From assembly GCF_029633865.1 (NCBI RefSeq), contig NC_079224.1:19483395-19547394 (forward strand): 64,000 nt of DNA, read 5' to 3'. Both the position numbers and the translations under genes were made by a program. Of the stretch, positions 57,906-64,000 are shown one piece after another (positions within the stretch are counted from its first letter, which is position 1; each line of letters opens with the position of its first letter). Under the pieces are notes generated by a model, which was not told where the DNA came from, did not search any database, and saw only the letters and a program-made list of their open reading frames with translations. This stretch comes from Lampris incognitus. Lineage: Eukaryota > Chordata > Actinopteri > Lampriformes > Lampridae.

Positions 57906-60570
57906 GGCCCCCCCAGAATTCACCTACACAAAACAATGCAAAACAGCAAAAGCGCAAGTCATGAACATAAAAATAGACTCTACAACAGAACAGTCAATGA
58001 CATAGTGCAAAGTCACGGGGAAAACAAGTGACGAGTCGGGGGGCGGACCCTGCGGCCATAACGGCTGCGCTTCACAGGAGGGGAAACAGATGGGGCCGAA
58101 ACCCGGGCCATAGGCGGGGCCGAAGCAGGAACAGAGGCAGGTGCCGGGGCCGACCTAGGAGGGCGTCCCCGCCGCGGGGGTAGGGCCAATTGCATTGGCT
58201 CCCCAATGTCCAAGTGAGCGGGCTTGAGACGGTCTATAGCGACCCGCTCCGGCCTGCCCCCCATGTCCACCACAAAGTTCTTATCCCCCGCCTCCAGGAC
58301 GCGGAAGGGCCCGTCGTATGGGGGCTGCAGCGGGGACCGATGGCTGTCGTGCCTACTGAAGACGTACCTCGCCGATGGCAGATCCTTGGGGACGTAGGAC
58401 TGGGGGAGGCAGTGTTGAGACATCGGAACGGGAGCGAAGGCACCGGCAGCACTCCGGGACGCACTGAGGTGAGAGGCAGCCGACCAGGGAGCCGTAGCAT
58501 CCGGAAGAAACTCCCCCGGAACTCGCAGGGGCTGGCCATACACCAGCTCAGCGGAGGAGGTCTGGAAGTCTTCCTTCGGGGCCGAACGCAGGCCGAGCAT
58601 GACCCACGGGAGCCGGTCCATCCAGTCGCAGCCAGTGAGGCTTGCCCGCAGAGTGGCTTTCATGTCCCGATGGAACCGCTCACAAAGTCCATTGCTCTGC
58701 GGGTTGTACGCCGTAGTGCGGTGGATCTTCATCCCCAGGTGCTCAGCGACCGCCGTCCAGAGCTCCGAGGTAAACTGGGAGCCCCGGTCGCTCGTGATGT
58801 CACCCGGCGTGCCGAAACGGGCCACCCAGCAGCCGATGAATGCCCGTGCTACCTCTGCTGCCGTCGTGGAGGACAAGGGAATAGCCTCTGGCCACCTGGT
58901 GGCCCTGTCCACAATAGTGAGGAGGAACGTATAACCACGGGAGGGGGGCAGGGGACCCACCAGGTCAACATTGACGTGGTCAAACCGCCTCTCTGGAACC
59001 ACAAACGGCACCAAAGGGGCCTTGGTATGGCGGTGCACCTTGGCGCGTTGGCACGCCACACACGAGCTGGCCTAGGCTCTAACATCCTTACGGAGCCCAG
59101 GCCAAACAAACTTGACGCTCACCAGCTTGGTCGAGGCCTTCACTCCCGGGTGGGAAAGGCCGTGGACGGTGTCGAAAACTCGGCGCCGCCAGGAAGTAGG
59201 CACCAGGGGGCGCGGTTGACCGGTGGAGATGTCACAGAGGAGGGTGGTGTTGGCCGCGTCGAACGTCACGTCCTCCAGCCGTAGCGCCGTAGGGGTCGAC
59301 CGGTAGTCTTGAACGGTCGCGTCCTTGGCTTGGTCCGCTGCCATAGCGGCGTAGTCGAGTCCCAAGTGAACGGCGTTAACAACCGCCCGTGAAAGGCAGT
59401 CGGCGACGAAGTTATCCTTGCCCGACACGTGTTGTATGTCCGTGGTAAACTCGGAAACCGCCGCGAGATGGCGCTGCTGACGCCCAGACCACGGTTCTGA
59501 GGTTTTGGCCATACAGAACGTCAGCGGTTTGTGGTCCACGAAAGCGGTGAACTTTCGGCCCTCCAATAGGAACCTAAAGTGTCTGGTTGCAAGGAAGAGA
59601 CCCAGTAGTTCCCTATCAAAGGTGCTGTATTTGCGCTCGCTCTCACGGAGTTGTTTACTGAAGAACGCCAATGGCTGCCAGCCCCCCCCAACTCACTGCT
59701 CACACACGGCCCCACGGCGTAGTTGGAGGCATCCGTTGTAAGGCTATGGGGGCGGCAGGCGACGGGTGAGCTAGCAGCGCAGCGTTGGCCAGCGCGGTCT
59801 TGGCGGCCACAAAAGCCTCGTCCATCCCCGAAGACCAGTCCAGCTCGTCCTTAGACTTCTTACCCCGCAGGGCCTCATACAGGGGACGCATGATGTGGGC
59901 GGCACGGGACAGGAAACAGTTATAAAAGTTCACCATGCCCAGGAATTCCTGCAGCGACTGTACAGTGCGGGGGCGGGGGAACATGGTGACAGCCTCAACC
60001 CTGGCAGGGAGGGGAACGGCCCCCTGTGGAGTGATGTGGTGCCCGAGGAAGGTGATGGACGACTCCCCGAACTGACACTTAGCTGGGTTGATGATGAGAC
60101 CGTGTTCGCTGAGCCTGTCAAACAGCTGTCTGAGGTGCGTCATGTGTTCCTCCGCCGACGCGCTGGCCACGAGGATGTCGTCTAAGTACACAAACAAAAA
60201 TGGCATGTCGCGGAGCACAGAATCCATAAGGCGCTGAAACGTCTGCGCTGCCCCTTTAAGGCCGAAAGGCATACGTAAAAACTCAAAGAGCCCAAAGGGT
60301 GTGATGACAGCCGTTTTTGGGACATCCAGTGGGTGGACCGGCACTTGGTGATACCCCCGCACTACGTCGATTTTGGAATAGATGGCAGCGCCCGCCAGGT
60401 GGGTAGAGAAATCTTGTATGTGCGGTATGGGGTACCGGTCGGGGGTCGTGGCATTGTTTAGGCGACGGTAGTCCCCGCACGGGCGCCAACCCCCGTTGGC
60501 CTTAGTAACCATGTGAAGAGGGGAAGCCCACGGGCTGTCAGAACGGCGGACAATGCCGAGGCGCTCCATA
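57692..60570 (-). mobile_element. Second Ty3/Gypsy element, 3' half with LTR
   Basis: Fossil on the minus strand. Seen, from inside toward its 3' end: reverse transcriptase (YLDDIL), RNase H, integrase (zinc-finger CQRAK..RH and a DDE core with SDRGSQF and NPQSNG), a Pro-rich tail, a G-rich tract, and a 3' LTR 57692-57905 (about 214 bp). The 5' half is not in the window; the element stops at 60570, where an Academ-like sequence begins. It is related to the 5.2-8.3 kb copy but its LTR differs. It is broken in a few places. Confidence 0.85.
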
Positions 60571-63500
60571 TAGTCCATGGGGCAGAGCCCAAAATTTCCT
60601 CTTTCGGTACACTCAAGGTGGCAAAACTTACTTATAATTTTTGAAAGGATCCATGTCTGTAGATGATATTTTGGTATGATAACCATTCCTGAGTGGCAGC
60701 TGTATCACAGTTATCAGCTCATGAAGTTAACCACCCCCTAAAGTAAATTGCATTTTAGACGCTGGTGCATATCCTGGTTTAGCCTCATGGTCAGGACATT
60801 TTTCAATGTTCTATAATATTGTCTTTGGTATAATTTTAAAGGGGACCTTCTTAACTTTCATTCAAGCCCTGTTGTGGATATTTCTCACAAATATAGAGGT
60901 CACTTGAGCTCTTCAACCCGTCAATAACACACATCTTTCTGCAATGTTCGCCTAAACTATATACTTTCTTTTAGCCCTGTGGCATCTAGGAATATCAGGG
61001 ACACAAAACACAAAAACTGGAATACTCACAGGACTGTAAAGATTCAGGAAATGTATAATATACCCATACTATTTCATTGTGTGAGGTGATTGTGAACCTT
61101 AAATTAGAAGGGCATTATTACTAAGAAACTAACTAGACCAAAGCCAGTTAGTCCATGGGTCAGCCCAGATATCGATATCACCCAAGGTGACACAACTTCA
61201 CTGGTGCCATTTTATTTGGTACACTAACAGAAGTAAAATAATACATGATAACCTTTCCAAATGAGCAGCTATTTCATTTTTCTTTCAGGAAACCTGTTTC
61301 TGTGCCTCTCACGATTGTGTATTTGCCCAGATTTTTACAAATATAGCATTTCAACACCCCTGATACTGATTAGCCTAGCTTAAACTCTGGGACAGTTCTT
61401 AGTTGGCCAACAACCAAGGATAACCAGTACTGTGTACTTCCATTCATTGTGCTAAGCTAGGCTAACGTGCAGCCAGATAGCTTTCTACTAAACACATATA
61501 GAGGAAACTGGTATCTATCTTCTTGTCTCACTCTGGAGAAGATTGTAAGCTAATTTCCCATAATGTTAGCATGTTCTTTTAATGTATATGTTAATATGAT
61601 TAGTTAAAGTGGCTACGAGGAACTTTCATCTTGTGTTGATTTTAGCGGCCTCATGTGGACAAAATACAGCTGTTGCATAGCAACTAGGTAATGTATCTAT
61701 TTGTGGTTATGTAAGATAAATAATGGTAATATGACGCTGGTGAAGCAAAGTAAACTTTGTTTTAGTAGTGTTCATACACCTAAGTTACATGTATTTGTTT
61801 GTATGTGGCAGGTGAAAACTGACTGAATATGGCCACTGGTGAACAAGCAAGTTTTTACCCAATACCAAAGCGCCCACGGGTGGAGTGCATTATCTACTGT
61901 TCTGATGATACAGATAAGCTGGTTTCACTACAAAGTGTCGACTCATGGAGAACTCTGCTCAGGGCAGCTCAGATACGAAATCATGCACCAGTTTTGAAAC
62001 TGGCAAAAGACATTCCTGAGGGACAGATTCCAGCAATCTACTACCACAGAAAGTGTCGCAGTATCTTCACTATGAAGCAAATTCTTGATGGCCTCCTTGC
62101 AAAAGAAAAGAAAAGTTGTGTCTCTGCTGAAGAGAAACAATCTAAGAGAGTAGCTCGACATGCTCCAAGTACATCTAGGACTTATGATGCAGAGTGCATA
62201 TTTTGTCAGAAAAACAGCAAATATTCCAAGAGACAGAATACGAGAGAAGTACTGGTGCAGTGTCGAGAACTGCGAGCTGATGCAAAGATCAGGAGGGCAG
62301 CCACAAAGAAAAGGGACAGCAGAATCCTTGCCATTGTGAGTAGAGACCTTGTAGCAGCTGAAGGGCACTACCACAGGTCATGCTATAGACTTTACACCAA
62401 AGAAGAGGTTTCCAAAGGAGAGGTTGCCAGCAATGAAGATGATGATGCTGCAGCCCAGTATGAAGCTGCTGTGAATAAGGCATACAATGAGCTGTTCCTC
62501 TTCATCAGGATGGAGCTTTTTGGCAATCCTCAAGTGATGACAATGACTGATCTCTCTTCTAGACTGGTAGCTTCAATGAACTCCCAAGGCATTGCCTAAG
62601 TCAAGGAATCAACCAAGAAGCACATAAGGCGAAACCTGGAGAGTGAGTTTGCTGGAGCCTTGCAGATATTCCCTGATGAGAAAGGAAAATTCCTCCTCTA
62701 TCCCGATAACTTGTCCATGAGGGAACTTGCCAAAGAAAATCAGTCTCTCAAAAGGGAGCTGCAGACCCTGAAAAGTGTCAGTGCACAAGATGTTATAGCC
62801 AAAGCAGCCATCAAATTGAGAGCAGACATTAAAAGTCAAGATGTTCCTCAAACCTGGCCGCCTGAAGTCAAACCAGAAGCAGAATGTCCTACCATTCCAG
62901 AGTCGCTCATTATCTTCCTGTACTCTCTACTCACAGGCTCAAATGATCCTGATCATGCATCCCAGAGAGTGCAGTGCCTTCTGCAGTCATTTGGCCATGA
63001 CATAGTATATGCAGTGACATGTGGAAATACCAAGCCTTCCAAGCACATTGTTCTGCCATTCAGTGTCAAATCGTTGACAGGAAATGTAGAGTTGATAAAC
63101 ATCCTCAACCGACTTGGTCACAGTGTGTCCTATTCACAGATGGAAGAGATCAACACTGCCCTGTGTCTCCAGAAACTCTCATCATCAGGGAGTGGCATTG
63201 CCCTTCCAGCTAACATCCATCCTGGCATATTCACAACTTTAGCCTGGGACAATATCGACCGTCTTGAAGAAACTGTCAGTGGTGAGGGAACATCTCACAG
63301 AGTCAATGGGATTGCTGTGCAAGCAAAGCCAGTCAACCCACTTCCTGTCCAACCCATGCCCACTGTTCCCAAAACAAAGAAGAGAAGCATTGATGGACCC
63401 CCACCAAAGTTACCAACTTACAATGCTGGACAACGGGTAGGGCCACCACAAAGCAAAAAGTCAGATGCCGATACTGCAGCCAATACTAAGCTTGCCAGAG

Positions 63501-64000
63501 AGAAAAACCTTCTTTGGGTCCTAGCACGCATGTCACAACAAGAAGAACAGTCAGTCAGCAGCTGGACAGGCTTCAACATCCTGACTCGAGGAGAGATGAC
63601 GGTCATCCCCGACAATATAGGCTATCTGCCTACCATCAATGCTACAGCGACACAAATGTCTACTGTCAACGAGGTGCTTAACCAGTCACTGAGCATCATG
63701 CAGTGCTTAGGCCTGAGGAAGATTGTCTGTGTCTTTGACCAAGCCCTGTATGCGAAGGCTGTCGAAATCACATGGAAACACCATGACAAGTTCCATGATA
63801 TCATCGTTAGGCTTGGGGTATTCCACACCATCTGCACACTGCTGGCAATAATAGGAAAGCGTTTCCAAGATGCTGGACTCAAAGACCTCTGCATTGAGTC
63901 TGGCATGATTGCAGAAGGCTCAATTGCTGGTGTTATGGATGGCCGCAAGTACAACAGGGCAGTGCGACTACACAAGCTCCTGTATGAGGCTCTCATGCGA
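60571..64000 (+). mobile_element. Academ-like DNA transposon, copy 2, cut by the window edge
   Basis: It begins TAGTCCATGGGGCAG where the Gypsy reading frame stops. A subterminal region of 1.2 kb precedes the gene. It contains a repeat of the tip: TAGTCCATGGGTCAG at 61149, with CAAGGTG.CA.AACTT and ATAACC.TTCC..T following in both. The encoded protein (from 61829) is homologous to that of copy 1 but in a different subfamily. The right end lies beyond 64000. Confidence 0.6.
61829..64000 (+). pseudogene. Academ-like transposase, N-terminal two-thirds, one stop seen
   Basis: ATG 61829 opens a frame with two zinc modules (IYCSDD...YYHRKCRS, residues about 22-76; CIFCQK...HYHRSCYRLY, about 126-190). 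A stop follows at 62597-62599, and the frame then runs on without a stop to the edge. Later blocks: a coiled-coil-like LAKENQSLKRELQTL; KHIVLPFSVKSLTGN..LINILNRLG; TTLAWDNIDRLEETVSG, matching the VGDNIDLNIVSVSG of copy 1; and, near the edge, CVFDQALYAKAVEI, VRLGVFHTICTLLAIIGKRF and CIESGMIAEGSI, which copy 1 lacks. The stop may be a single late change or an intron border. This family is high-copy in fish as I remember it. Confidence 0.7.

Noticed and set aside
58190-59284. 364-codon plus-strand open frame
   Set aside because: It is a shadow opposite the Gypsy integrase and RNase H coding strand, and its translation has no domain.

Overview
This window is teleost fish nuclear DNA. Evidence: vertebrate-type split genes with GT/AG introns, a caspase-8 locus, V-SINE and tRNA-derived SINEs typical of ray-finned fish, several Tc1-like transposon families, long CA/GA microsatellites and an intact tRNA-Glu(CTC). 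There are no bacterial features.

Three host protein genes lie head-to-tail on the minus strand. Reading in transcription order: a CARD-containing caspase with a caspase-8-type catalytic domain (39247 to 35200, 5 coding exons, 413 codons before the stop); catip, the ciliogenesis-associated TTC17-interacting protein (33614 to 24944, 9 coding exons, 356 aa); and casp8 with two death-effector domains, p20 and p10 (23933 to 9003, 11 coding exons, 507 aa). I built these models exon by exon from splice sites. In each one the phases agree and the coding length is a multiple of three. The catip poly(A) signal lies about 180 bp upstream of the casp8 promoter, which carries an ISRE-like GGAAACTGAAAG. 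The catip promoter carries a perfect RFX X-box, as expected of a cilia gene. Two of these genes are death or immune proteases. The third is a neighbour with no evident functional link.

Everything else is mostly mobile DNA, often nested. From left to right: a hAT relic and tandem duplications (0.5-2.8 kb); a broken Ty3/Gypsy element with one LTR (5.2-8.3 kb); casp8 introns holding a SINE with exact target duplication, a LINE carrying two further insertions, and two Tc1-like elements; catip intron 1 holding an L1-like LINE tail with a SINE and a piggyBac inside it; an intact-looking Tc1-like transposon in the CARD-caspase intron; a GGCGGTCA-ended relic with a nested LINE; a hAT MITE; the tRNA gene; an L1-like LINE split by a 5.7-kb DNA transposon; a solo LTR; a palindromic Tc1-like element; a second Gypsy element; and, at the right edge, a second member of the 5.7-kb transposon family.

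The most interesting system is that 5.7-kb transposon family. It encodes paired Cys/His zinc modules, an XPG/FEN-like PIN nuclease core and a 9-cysteine CXC-like C-terminus. It has long terminal inverted repeats starting TAGTGAGGG and sits in the L1 with a 3-bp duplication (ACC), so removing it restores the L1 reading frame. From memory, these traits match the little-studied Academ superfamily. The second copy (60571 to the edge) has a better preserved N-terminal half and appears to be inserted in the second Gypsy element.
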